Source: Saccharophagus degradans 2-40
GTDB taxonomy: Bacteria; Pseudomonadota; Gammaproteobacteria; Pseudomonadales; Cellvibrionaceae
Assembly: GCF_000013665.1 (NCBI RefSeq)
Contig: NC_007912.1
Coordinates: 1,412,501 to 1,476,500, forward strand
Direction of reading: 5' to 3'
DNA length: 64,000 nucleotides
The notes under the pieces were generated by a model that saw only the letters and a program-made list of their open reading frames with translations, was not told the origin of the DNA and ran no database searches. Positions 1 through 10,727 of the stretch are shown here, in pieces. Position 1 is the first letter of the stretch, and the number at the start of each line of letters is the position of its first letter. Both the position numbers and the translations under genes were made by a program.

Positions 1-228
1 TCTTTGGGCGCTGCTTTGGGTTTGGCTGAAAGGTTGCGATCGGGGGTGGAGGGGTTGGCGCTTCCGCATCCTGACTCCGCTGTGTCGAAAGTGGTTACTG
101 CGAGCTTTGGTGTTGCTGGTTGTGTTCCGCGGGTAGAGGATCGTCTAGAGTTGTTTGTTGATATGGCGGATAAGGCGCTTTATCGCGCTAAGGGGTTAGG
201 GCGTAACGCAGTTGTTTCGGCTGGTTAG
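1..228 (+). CDS. C-terminal end of a GGDEF diguanylate cyclase (partial)
   Basis: The frame is open from the first base, so the gene begins upstream of the window and only about 75 residues are visible. They match the end of a GGDEF domain: a VTASFGVA strand, then a helix with ADKALYRAKGLGRN, which is the usual closing motif of diguanylate cyclases that make cyclic di-GMP. The GGDEF loop itself lies outside, so activity cannot be judged. The gene converges on the glycosyltransferase with only five bases between stop codons and no visible terminator. Sensor domains, if any, cannot be seen. Confidence 0.85.
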   Translation, partial: SLGAALGLAERLRSGVEGLALPHPDSAVSKVVTASFGVAGCVPRVEDRLELFVDMADKALYRAKGLGRNAVVSAG

Positions 229-233
229 TCTGC

Positions 234-1295
234 TTATTTTTTGTTGCGTAGTAATGTTTTAATTTGGCTGAGTACGGTGTCTGGGGTGATTGTGCTCATG
301 CACTCGTACTTTCCGTTGCAGGTCGGGTTGCCTAAGCAGGGGGAGCAGTTTAGGTCAAGGTGCAGTATTTTGCTTGTTTCTAGGCCTGTATGTGAGTATG
401 GGTGGGTTGGTCCAAATAGTGCTAGTGTCGGGGTTTGGTAGGCGTGCCCTAGATGTGTCAGTCCTGTGTCTATTCCAATAATTAGTTTTGCGTGATCGAT
501 AATTATTGCTGCTTCAGCTGTTGAGCATTTCCCTGTTAGGTCAGCGGCCCCTCCGTGCCTCTCGAGATCTGCGGTAAGCTTGGTTTGTTGCCCTTCCCCC
601 AGGATTACTGCTCGCAAGTGGTGTCTTCCTCGAATTCTAAGGCATATTTGTTGCCAGTAGCTTTTGGGCCAGCGATTTTCCCTCTCTGTTGTTTGTGGGC
701 AAATAACTATGTATTTGTCGTTAAGGCTAAGGTTTTTGTTGTTCAGGGCTTTCTCTGCCGTATCTATGGCTTCTGCTGTTGTGTGGGGTTGCATTGGCCA
801 CGTGTTGTCTGAAAATCCAAGCTGGTTGGCAAGGTAGCGGTATTCCGAGCCGATCTGCGTAGTGTCTCCGAGATTTCTGGATATGGTCTTTGTCATGAGC
901 CAGTTGCTTCCCTCTCTGGAGCCCAGCCCTATTTTGTGTTTCGCGTTGCTTAGGTTTGCTGCGAGGCCGCTTTTAAGAATCCCTTGCAGGTCTAGTGCGT
1001 ATTCGTAAGGTTTGCAGCGTAGCTCGGCTTTGAATTGTGATAGCTCTTGAAGGAGGCGCCTTGGGTTCAGTTGTTTTAGTGATTCCTTCCATTTTGCGTA
1101 ATTGGCGACAACCACCTTATCGATGCAGGGATTGTCATTAAGTAGTTCTTTGCAGGATTGTGTTGTGACCCAAGTGATCCATGCGTCGGGGTGCTGCTGC
1201 TTTATGGCGCTGGCAAGTGGTGATGCCATGATGGAGTCACCTATGGAGCCGAGATGAATGATGGCAAAGTTCTTTTTTGCGCTGGCTTGTTTCAT
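234..1295 (-). CDS. Glycosyltransferase family 9 (heptosyltransferase-like)
   Basis: A 353-residue protein of usual length for ADP-heptose:LPS heptosyltransferases. The N-terminus carries the HLGSIGDSIMASP loop typical of family 9. The C-terminal half carries a PQTTERENRWP segment, then the nucleotide-sugar site region with IGIDTGLTHLGHA and ALFGPTHP. A Cys-rich tail (CSPCLGNPTCNGKYEC) resembles the CxPC...C tail of many heptosyltransferases. It probably transfers a sugar to the lipopolysaccharide core or another envelope glycan at the inner membrane; the exact acceptor cannot be told. It is read away from the rRNA unit and stands alone on its strand. Start chosen at the only Met before the first strand. 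Family call is firm, substrate is inference. Confidence 0.85.
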   Translation of the reverse strand: MKQASAKKNFAIIHLGSIGDSIMASPLASAIKQQHPDAWITWVTTQSCKELLNDNPCIDKVVVANYAKWKESLKQLNPRRLLQELSQFKAELRCKPYEYALDLQGILKSGLAANLSNAKHKIGLGSREGSNWLMTKTISRNLGDTTQIGSEYRYLANQLGFSDNTWPMQPHTTAEAIDTAEKALNNKNLSLNDKYIVICPQTTERENRWPKSYWQQICLRIRGRHHLRAVILGEGQQTKLTADLERHGGAADLTGKCSTAEAAIIIDHAKLIIGIDTGLTHLGHAYQTPTLALFGPTHPYSHTGLETSKILHLDLNCSPCLGNPTCNGKYECMSTITPDTVLSQIKTLLRNKK

Positions 1296-1389
1296 GTGCA
1301 GGGGTCTGTTTGGTCGGTTCTCTAGTTTAGCATGCTGGGGCGAGTTGGGCGCTTGCTTGGCGGGGTAATAAAAAAAGACAAATTAAATG

Positions 1390-1417
1390 TTGACTCATTT
1401 TTTTTCGAGTGTATTAT
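1390..1417 (+). promoter_or_regulatory. rRNA P1-type promoter in front of the 23S gene
   Basis: A -35 box TTGACT at 1390-1395 and a -10 box TATTAT at 1412-1417 are separated by 16 bases. The bases after the -10 box (ACGCCTCC) are a GC-rich discriminator like that of rrn P1 promoters under growth-rate and stringent control. The site lies about 300 bases before the 23S gene, where a 16S gene would normally be expected in between. Confidence 0.7.
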
Positions 1418-1448
1418 ACGCCTCCTCGCTTAGGGACACCAAGCGAAC

Positions 1449-1460
1449 TGTTCTTTAAAA
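1449..1460 (+). promoter_or_regulatory. boxA-like antitermination site of the rRNA leader
   Basis: TGTTCTTTAAAA closely resembles the rRNA boxA consensus (TGCTCTTTAACA), which loads the Nus antitermination complex. Such sites occur both in the leader before 16S and in the 16S-23S spacer; here there is one copy, between the promoter and 23S. The rest of 1461-1718 holds no 16S or tRNA sequence that I can recognise. Confidence 0.6.
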
Positions 1461-1718
1461 AAGTGGAAAAGAAGTTGTAACAATTGCAACATTAAGTAAT
1501 AAATTGAGAATACTCAAGTAATGCTTATCCGGTGCAATCGTTGCTAAATGCATTCAAATATAGATACAGCTAACACTGTTAGTTTGGCGCCTTTAGTGTG
1601 ACTGTCGTTTACGACAATTGTGTTAAAGAGCTGAGTTGATGGTGAAGTTAAGTCGTAAAGTCTTAATCCTTGAGAGCTTTATGATACGGATCTGATTAAT
1701 CAGTCATCTGTGTTATAT

Positions 1719-4589
<2,871 letters not shown>

Positions 4590-4936
4590 ATAACAGAGAT
4601 TGCTGGTTAATAATCAAGTAATCGTGTTGTACAAGCACAAGAAGTAAGACTGATGACGAAAGCTTACGAAAAGTAAGTGAAAGACAATTAACGTTTAGTG
4701 TATCTATATAGCACTAGCATGATTGCAAAAGGATAAGTACACCGACGCAAAGCGACGGGCGAGTACCTCAACCTTACTTAATGAATAACGCAAACAACTT
4801 CTGATCCACACCTTATTTGTACTGGGATTACTGTCAATAATCCCCAATTAGCAGCCTCAAAAGTTAAACAGCGTAAGCTGACTAACGAGCGCTACGGTAG
4901 AAGGTCGCCGAAAAAGACACAAAGTGCATACAGCTT
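4590..4936 (+). other. 23S-5S spacer, about 350 bases, no gene seen
   Basis: The transcribed spacer is long for a gammaproteobacterial 23S-5S interval. It starts with the distal arm of the 23S processing stem. I see no tRNA cloverleaf and no open frame of interest in it. The short antisense frame at 4857-5045 overlaps the 5S gene and is not a gene. Confidence 0.7.
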
Positions 4937-5053
4937 TGCCTGACGACAATAGAGCATTGGAACCACCTGATCCCATCCCGAACTCAGCAGTGAAACGATG
5001 CATCGCCGATGGTAGTGTGGGGGTTCCCATGTGAGAGTAGGTCATCGTCAGGC
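4937..5053 (+). rRNA. rrf: 5S ribosomal RNA
   Basis: About 117 bases. The 5' and 3' ends (TGCCTGACGA and TCGTCAGGCT) pair as helix I. Inside are the conserved blocks CCCATCCCGAACTCAG, AGTGAAACG and GCCGATGGTAGTGTGGGG typical of 5S rRNA. It is followed at once by a strong terminator. Confidence 0.97.
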
Positions 5054-5063
5054 TTCTAATATC

Positions 5064-5099
5064 AAAAGCCCGTTTAGGTTATCCTAAGCGGGCTTTTTT
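5064..5099 (+). terminator. Rho-independent terminator of the 23S-5S unit
   Basis: GCCCGTTTAGG pairs with CCTAAGCGGGC (one G-T pair) around a TTAT loop. An A-run precedes the stem and six T follow it. It ends the rRNA transcript. Confidence 0.92.
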
Positions 5100-5630
5100 G
5101 TGATCGGTTATAAATATTGAAACTGTTGAGCCCTTCTTAAAATGCACTTTATTATTTATGTTTGCTCTCATTAATTATCTGTTTTTGTCTTAATGATGCT
5201 CTTGTATAAATAACTATATCGCCGGTATAAGTAGTGGTTTTAGAGTTGACTGTTTTGTGTTTGTTTAGCGTGAAGCTATAAAGCAAGCGGTAAAAGAGGC
5301 GTTAACTCTCAACTCGATACTTTTGTAATAAATCATTTATTTCAAGTTCTTATTAAGCGCAATTTAAAATACCCACACCTCTGAAGGGGCTTGATACAAG
5401 GTTCAAAGCGATATTCGTCTAGCTTTAGCATTCCTGTTTTTACTTGTAATACGTATTAAGGAATTCTTTTTTACTTGTCTTATATGGTTTAATTTTCAGC
5501 TTGTTCTATGGCCAATTTTATCATTGGAATAAATTTGAGCTTGTATTGGAGCTAAGAGGCGAGATATAGCTTTCATCTCATATTTCTAGGTTTCTAGCTT
5601 GAAAGTAAGTGATTTCATGTCTCGTATGCT

Positions 5631-5663
5631 TAATGTCTTTAGCGTAACCAGCAAAAGACATTA
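5631..5663. repeat. Perfect 10-base inverted repeat (hairpin)
   Basis: TAATGTCTTT at 5631-5640 pairs with AAAGACATTA at 5654-5663 around a 13-base loop. There is no T-run, so it is not a standard terminator. Function unknown; it could belong to a small RNA or be a protein site. Confidence 0.5.
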
Positions 5664-5802
5664 GTAGCGTAAGAATCTTCAATTTTGGCTCATGCTTCTC
5701 TCAAAGCTAAATATTAACGTGTTAATGCATATTGTTGAGTAGGTGGTTGCTTAATAAAACTTTTGCGCTGTCGTATGGAGCAGTGACTTCCTAGTAAATG
5801 GA

Positions 5803-5816
5803 TGTATACGGTTACA
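5803..5816. promoter_or_regulatory. LacI-type operator-like site, left copy
   Basis: TGTATACGGTTACA is near-palindromic about a central CG, the layout of LacI/GalR family operators. The same 14 bases occur in opposite orientation at 6094-6107, so the two copies form an inverted pair about 290 bases apart. Confidence 0.45.
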
Positions 5817-5982
5817 TTTAAGCTTTCCGCTTCGCTTATCTATTGTTCTTTACGGTTGAGCAGATAAGCCTAACACAGCCGTCCTTAAAGTGTAGATACT
5901 TATAAGGCTTTGGTAATGATAGCTTCTGATCATGCAGTTTAAACAACGTATCTTACTAATAAATAAGCATTAATTAAGCTAT

Positions 5983-6064
5983 GTGGCGCACTGGATTTGG
6001 TAGCGTTAGCTTCATACCTGCTGAATAGGTGTGCTTGCTGGTAGCGCTAGCATTAGTGCGCCAC
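5983..6064. repeat. Inverted repeat enclosing two xyl-box-like sites
   Basis: GTGGCGCACT (5983-5992) and AGTGCGCCAC (6055-6064) are perfectly complementary arms. Between them lie two related sites, TGGTAGCGTTAGCT (5998-6011) and TGGTAGCGCTAGCA (6039-6052). The second differs by one base from TGGTAGCGCTAACA, which I recall as the xyl-box bound by the LacI-family regulator XylR in Xanthomonas. The whole unit is nested inside the 5803/6094 pair. Confidence 0.45.
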
Positions 6065-6093
6065 AGATTGCCGTGCGAAAAGTGTTTTAATGT

Positions 6094-6107
6094 TGTAACC
6101 GTATACA
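6094..6107. promoter_or_regulatory. LacI-type operator-like site, right copy
   Basis: TGTAACCGTATACA is the exact reverse complement of the site at 5803-5816; the match extends to 15 bases with the next position. A one-base variant, TGTAACCGTTTACA, lies just before the GH5 gene at 40599. Confidence 0.45.
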
Positions 6108-6688
6108 TTGGGTTTGGGGCTATTGTTTATCTATTAGCTCCTCGTATTAGGTGCCAGACTTTTCAAAAAAATTGTCAAAAATATTTTTTAGCGAAAGTCG
6201 TGATAATCATTTTTATTGTGGGTTACCAAATAATGTCGCTATTGTTTGTTATGTGCTGACTTGGTGTTGGGATAGGAGAAGGGTAATTGATCTTGGTGTC
6301 ATTTTCTTTTCTCGCGGGTCCGCTTTGATTGTAATTAAAAAAATACTTATAAAACAAAGTGATAGCGTGGATTCGATGTCGCGCCTATTGCTGTAGCCTC
6401 AAAGAATGTTAGATTAAAGGCCATTTTGCTGGAGTTTAACTTGGTGATGGCAAGGTGAAATTGAAATAAAAAAGAGTTTAGAATCAGTCATCCTAAATAG
6501 TTATTAGAGCTATAAAAAGAAAATCAAGGTTCTTAATCTGTTAAGTTTTAATAAACAAGTTACGTTTTGTCTTTACAGGTTTTCAGCTTGAAGAGGCTTG
6601 AAATATCTAGCTAAATTAGTTTGCAGTTGGTTGCACTTTAAAAATTATTGTAATAGTGTATGCAGTCAGGAAGAATAATAAAGATAAA

Positions 6689-6702
6689 TGGCAGCGCTAA
6701 CA
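6689..6702. promoter_or_regulatory. LacI-type operator-like site before the TonB receptor
   Basis: TGGCAGCGCTAACA is one base from the xyl-box form TGGTAGCGCTAACA and has the AGCGCT core of many LacI-family operators. It lies about 170 bases before the receptor start, a sensible place for an operator near its promoter. Confidence 0.45.
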
Positions 6703-6869
6703 ATGATGAGTTTGGCGTCAACCCCGAAATCGTACACACAGAACATTCTTTTGGTTGTATATAAAAATTCTCTAACACAGCGGTTTGATTGCAGCTTCGC
6801 CAATTGGTCGGGCGGCTGCTGTGTGGGGTTTAACTAAAATAAAAAGCCTAAGTGCTGAGGAGAAATACT

Positions 6870-9800
6870 ATGGGAGCTAATTCCGGCTTGTTTAACAGAA
6901 AGACACTTGCAGCAGCGGTTTCGACTTGCTTGCTTGCTAGTGTAGGCGCAGAAGTTGTTGCGCAAGAGCAGCAGATGGAAGAGGTTGTAGTTACTGGTAT
7001 TAGAGCTAGTTTACAACGTTCTATGGATGTTAAGCGTGATTCGTCTGGTGTTGTTGATGTGATCACGGCAGAAGATATTGGTAAGTTCCCTGATACGAAC
7101 TTAGCTGAATCTATGCAGCGTATATCAGGTGTTTCTATTAGTCGAGAAGGCGGTGAAGGCTCTCGAGTTACCGTGCGTGGTTTAGGGGCAGAATATAACC
7201 TGGTAACGCATAACGGTCGAACAGTGGCGCGCACAACCGGTGATCGGAGTTTTAACTTCGCTGAAATCGCGGCTGAGTTAATCGCAGGTGTGGCTGTATC
7301 GAAAACAGCTAGTGCTGATACGGACAGTGGTGGTATGGGTGCTACGATAGATATGCGCAGCATTAGGCCGTTGGCTGTAGGCGAGCAAAAAGCCGTTGTT
7401 AGCGGAAAGTACATAACTGACAGTTCTTGGGCTGGTGGGAACACACCAGAAATATTCGCTTTATATTCAAATACATTTGCAGATGACACGATAGGTGTGT
7501 CTGTTGCGTTTGACTATCAGGAGCGTGAGAGTTCGCTGGCAAGAGCTATGCTAGATAATGGGTGGAAGACGTTTACTGAAAATAACGCTCAAAATGATAC
7601 GCACCCTAATGTAGGTATATACAGCAAGCCACAAAGTGCTCGTTATAAATTTGAACAGGATAAGCGCGAAAGGTTTAATGGCCAATTAGTTGTGCAGTGG
7701 GCTCCAACAGATTCGATTGAGGCGACATTGGATTACGACACTTATGAGCGCTCAATTTATTCTGATCGCAATGAGGTTTCCGCTTGGTTTACATACCCAG
7801 AAAATTCAGATATTGCCACTCCTATTCAAGGGCTGTGGACAGCATCTAATGGTGTTGCTACTCCACTTCTATACTCTGAGACTTATTACTCTCCTAATAT
7901 CGCTGACAATCTCAACGGTAATCCTAATGATCTTTCTATGGCCGGAGGTCACTACGCACATAAGTTCACAGGTGATACTTTAGGGGTAAATGTAAAGTGG
8001 GCGGTTAGCGACGCGTTGAATCTAGAGTTTGACTATGCGACTTCAGAAGCTAGTGATACTCCAGACCATGAGCTAGGCTCAGATGTGAATTTATCTACTG
8101 CAGCATTTACTCGCACGAGTACAACTATAGATACCACAGGGGAAATCTTCAGTGTAATTAACGGTGGTGGTGATGCTACTGCTAATCAAATGCGAGTGAC
8201 TGGTTCAGTTTTCCAAAATAATGCAAATGACTCAAATGTTGATCAGTTTAAATTCAAAGGTAATTTTGAGTTAAACGAGGAAAGCACAATTGATTTTGGT
8301 GTGCGATCTACAGAGGTAACTAACCGGCGTCGAAGCGTAACCGTACAGCAAAACGGATGGGGTGGCCTTGGCGTAGCGGGTGAGATGACGGCTGCATTTG
8401 AAGGCACTGACGCTTACGTCCGCGATCGTTTTGATGGGGCGTTTTCTACGTTTGCTGACGCGTCATTCCTGCCGGCCAATGGAAGACTTAAGGACGGAAC
8501 CGATTTAACATCCGCTACCCCAATGAATCACTTTTTCGATTGGGATTTGGAGACTGTTCAGCAGCTAGCAAGAGAAAACTATGACGTAAGTAACGAGACA
8601 GTGGGGGATTGTCCAGATGGTACATCTTCAGTATTCTGCTCCACAAAGGATTATAGTCTCGGTTCTGACAATCAAACAACGGAGACTACCAATGCTATAT
8701 ATGTTCAGTATACTTATCAGCTAGAAGACCTTGAGGCACGAGTTGGAGTTCGCCATGAGGCAACGGATGTTGAGTCAACTGGCTTAAATGTTCTTTACAC
8801 CGGAGCAAACTGGGGGGCTGATACTGAAATTTCTTTTACTGGTCGCACTCAGAGTTACGTGACATATAAAGCCGATTATTCTAATACCTTACCTAATATA
8901 GATATTAGCTATAATGCAACAGAGGATCTGGTTTTACGGTCTTCATGGAGCAAATCGATAGCTCGTGCTGCGTATGACGAGATAGGCGCGGATGTCTCTG
9001 TAGGTGGAAACTTTGGACGTCAAGTTGGCTATGCAACTGGCAGTCAAGGTAACCCAAGTTTGGTGCCTTACGAATCCAACAATTTGGATGTGTCTATCGA
9101 GTGGTATTACAGTGATTCTAGTTACTTTGCAGCATCTGGTTTTAGTAAGAAAATAAGTAACTTTATAGCTGACGAAACTGTAATTTTGAATGGCCGCTAC
9201 GCTGATGAGATGCCGGAAATTCATGATCCATTTGCCGGTACTTATACTCAAGCAGCAGTTGCAGCGCTTGGTAGTTCTGCTACGGGTCAAGAGCTTAGAA
9301 CCTACATTTTTGACAATTTCGACGGTGAGCCTGGAGTAACTCGAGATACCTCTGCTGGGGCGTCAACTTTTGCGGGTGATATTATTGGTCAGCAAGCTGA
9401 TCCATTGGTTGAGTTTAGAATGGATACACCATCGAACTCTGGTGATGATAGGGAGCTTCAGGGCTTAGAGCTTGCTTTACAGCATATGTTTGGTGAGACC
9501 GGCTTCGGTATGCAGGCTAACTATACGATGGTTAACTCTGACCTAGATTACGATACCTCTCGACCTAGTACTAATCAGCGTCCATTATTGGGTGTTAGTG
9601 ATAGTGCTAACTTGGTTGGCTTTTACGACTTGAACGGCTGGAATGTTCGTATGTCTTATAACTGGAGAGATCAGTACTTATCAGCATATACCGATAGTGG
9701 TAATCAGAGTCCAATTTTTGTGGATGCGTATTTCCAGCTTGATTTAGGTATTAGCTACGAAGTGACTGATAACTTGAAGGTATCATTAGACGGCATTAAT

Positions 9801-9905
9801 ATTACTGAAAATGCAATTACTTATTCTGCTCGTAATAGTGATCAGAAATTCCAGCATGACGAGTACGGCGGTCGCTGGATGCTAGGTGCTAGCTACTCTT
9901 TCTAA
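6870..9905 (+). CDS. TonB-dependent outer-membrane receptor
   Basis: A 1011-residue receptor that takes up a bulky ligand through the outer membrane using TonB energy. The start at ATG 6870 is chosen because AGGAGA lies eight bases before it; a GTG at 6852 in frame overlaps that site and is rejected. A signal peptide covers about residues 1-31, followed by the TonB box EEVVVTG (37-43). The plug domain includes DVITAEDIGKFPDTNLAESMQRISG and RVTVRGLG. The C-terminal beta-barrel closes with GGRWMLGASYSF, with the usual terminal Phe. Layout fits the Xanthomonas/Caulobacter type of receptor linked to carbohydrate use. It heads a cluster with SapC, a cupin protein and halogenases but is followed by a terminator. 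LacI-type sites upstream suggest sugar-dependent control. Ligand unknown. Confidence 0.95.
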   Translation: MGANSGLFNRKTLAAAVSTCLLASVGAEVVAQEQQMEEVVVTGIRASLQRSMDVKRDSSGVVDVITAEDIGKFPDTNLAESMQRISGVSISREGGEGSRVTVRGLGAEYNLVTHNGRTVARTTGDRSFNFAEIAAELIAGVAVSKTASADTDSGGMGATIDMRSIRPLAVGEQKAVVSGKYITDSSWAGGNTPEIFALYSNTFADDTIGVSVAFDYQERESSLARAMLDNGWKTFTENNAQNDTHPNVGIYSKPQSARYKFEQDKRERFNGQLVVQWAPTDSIEATLDYDTYERSIYSDRNEVSAWFTYPENSDIATPIQGLWTASNGVATPLLYSETYYSPNIADNLNGNPNDLSMAGGHYAHKFTGDTLGVNVKWAVSDALNLEFDYATSEASDTPDHELGSDVNLSTAAFTRTSTTIDTTGEIFSVINGGGDATANQMRVTGSVFQNNANDSNVDQFKFKGNFELNEESTIDFGVRSTEVTNRRRSVTVQQNGWGGLGVAGEMTAAFEGTDAYVRDRFDGAFSTFADASFLPANGRLKDGTDLTSATPMNHFFDWDLETVQQLARENYDVSNETVGDCPDGTSSVFCSTKDYSLGSDNQTTETTNAIYVQYTYQLEDLEARVGVRHEATDVESTGLNVLYTGANWGADTEISFTGRTQSYVTYKADYSNTLPNIDISYNATEDLVLRSSWSKSIARAAYDEIGADVSVGGNFGRQVGYATGSQGNPSLVPYESNNLDVSIEWYYSDSSYFAASGFSKKISNFIADETVILNGRYADEMPEIHDPFAGTYTQAAVAALGSSATGQELRTYIFDNFDGEPGVTRDTSAGASTFAGDIIGQQADPLVEFRMDTPSNSGDDRELQGLELALQHMFGETGFGMQANYTMVNSDLDYDTSRPSTNQRPLLGVSDSANLVGFYDLNGWNVRMSYNWRDQYLSAYTDSGNQSPIFVDAYFQLDLGISYEVTDNLKVSLDGINITENAITYSARNSDQKFQHDEYGGRWMLGASYSF

Positions 9906-9930
9906 TTTGGTTTAGAGTAACTTTTAAGTC

Positions 9931-9958
9931 AAGGCCGCTGCTTGCAGTGGCCTTTTTT
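9931..9958 (+). terminator. Terminator between the receptor and the SapC gene
   Basis: GGCCGCTG pairs with CAGTGGCC (one G-T pair) around CTTG and is followed by TTTTTTGTTT. It lies 26 bases after the receptor stop. It probably makes the receptor transcript more abundant than the downstream genes, by partial read-through, or separates the two units. Confidence 0.85.
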
Positions 9959-9995
9959 GTTTCTGGCATAGAAAAATAATAAGGTGGTGTAAGAC

Positions 9996-10703
9996 GTGAG
10001 TCATGTATTAGTAAACCCTGCAGAGCATAAAAAACTTCGTGTTTCTACTAAATATTCGGCAGAAGGTGGGGATAATATTCATTTTGCTGTGACTTTCCCG
10101 CGTGAATTGGTAAGGGTAAGGAATATCTATCCTATCTTCGTACAAAAAGATGCCAATACAGGTAAGTTCTTTCTTTCTGCCCTGCTCGGTTTTCAAGAGG
10201 GGGAGAATTTATTTTTGTCGGACGATGGTTGGGATGCTGATTATGTGCCTATTAGCGTGCAGAGACAGCCGTTTCTTATAGGTAAAGGCGAAGTGCAGGG
10301 GGCAAAAGTAGTTGTAGCCGATTCCGCCAATGCTAAATTTGGCTCTGAGGAGGGGGAGCTTCTTTTTGATGATGACGGCGCTGCTACGCAATTTTTGAAT
10401 GATATAGCAGCAATGCTTGAGGAAATGGATTTTGGTGTTCAAGAGACGGATCAGTTTATCCAGCTTTTGCTCTCGTTAGATTTGTTGGAAAATATGACCT
10501 TAAATATTACTTTTAACGAGCATAAAAAATACAGCTTACCTAATTTGTATACTGTTAGTGAAGATGCGTTACGAGCTTTGGAGGACGAAAAACTCATTAA
10601 GTTGTATAGATCCGGAGCGCTCGATTTTATTTATTCTATTTTGTTTTCTCAGCCGAATGTGAGTTCGTTAATAAAGTTAAAAAAATTACAAGATCAGCTT
10701 TAG
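9996..10703 (+). CDS. SapC-like protein
   Basis: A 235-residue protein of the SapC family, named after a Campylobacter S-layer-related protein but widespread next to TonB receptors and halogenases in Caulobacter, Xanthomonas and marine gammaproteobacteria. Recognised by size, by the segment IYPIFVQKDANTGKFFLSALLGF with FLSDDGWDADYVP, by QRQPFLIG, and by its fixed place in the cluster. No signal peptide or membrane segment is seen, so it is likely cytoplasmic. The start is GTG 9996 with AAGGTGG before it. The biochemical role of the family is not established. The next gene follows after 24 bases. Confidence 0.75.
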   Translation: MSHVLVNPAEHKKLRVSTKYSAEGGDNIHFAVTFPRELVRVRNIYPIFVQKDANTGKFFLSALLGFQEGENLFLSDDGWDADYVPISVQRQPFLIGKGEVQGAKVVVADSANAKFGSEEGELLFDDDGAATQFLNDIAAMLEEMDFGVQETDQFIQLLLSLDLLENMTLNITFNEHKKYSLPNLYTVSEDALRALEDEKLIKLYRSGALDFIYSILFSQPNVSSLIKLKKLQDQL

Positions 10704-10727
10704 AGTCACAGGGGTTTCGAGGTCGAT

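Larger units (their letters stand above)
5100..6869. other. Long A/T-rich intergenic region with structured repeats, no convincing gene
   Basis: About 1.8 kb between the rRNA terminator and the TonB receptor. The longest frames (76 and 81 codons at 6029-6259 and 6151-6396) lack a ribosome binding site and look like chance hydrophobic translations of A/T-rich DNA. The region holds a 10-base hairpin at 5631-5663, a 12-base palindrome TAATACGTATTA at 5447-5458, two inverted copies of an operator-like site (5803 and 6094), a 10-base inverted repeat (5983/6055) and further LacI-type sites, the last at 6689. It is best read as an extended regulatory region, or the remains of a lost gene. Confidence 0.6.

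Noticed and set aside
5803-6107. Terminal inverted repeats of an insertion sequence
   Set aside because: The arms are only 14-15 bases, there is no transposase frame between them and no target-site duplication is visible; operator pair fits better.
6029-6396. Two overlapping frames of 76 and 81 codons
   Set aside because: No ribosome binding site, A/T-driven hydrophobic composition, and overlap with operator-like repeats; not supported as genes.
6848-7489. 213-codon frame on the minus strand
   Set aside because: It is antisense to the TonB receptor, with Ser/Thr/Pro-rich composition typical of a shadow frame.
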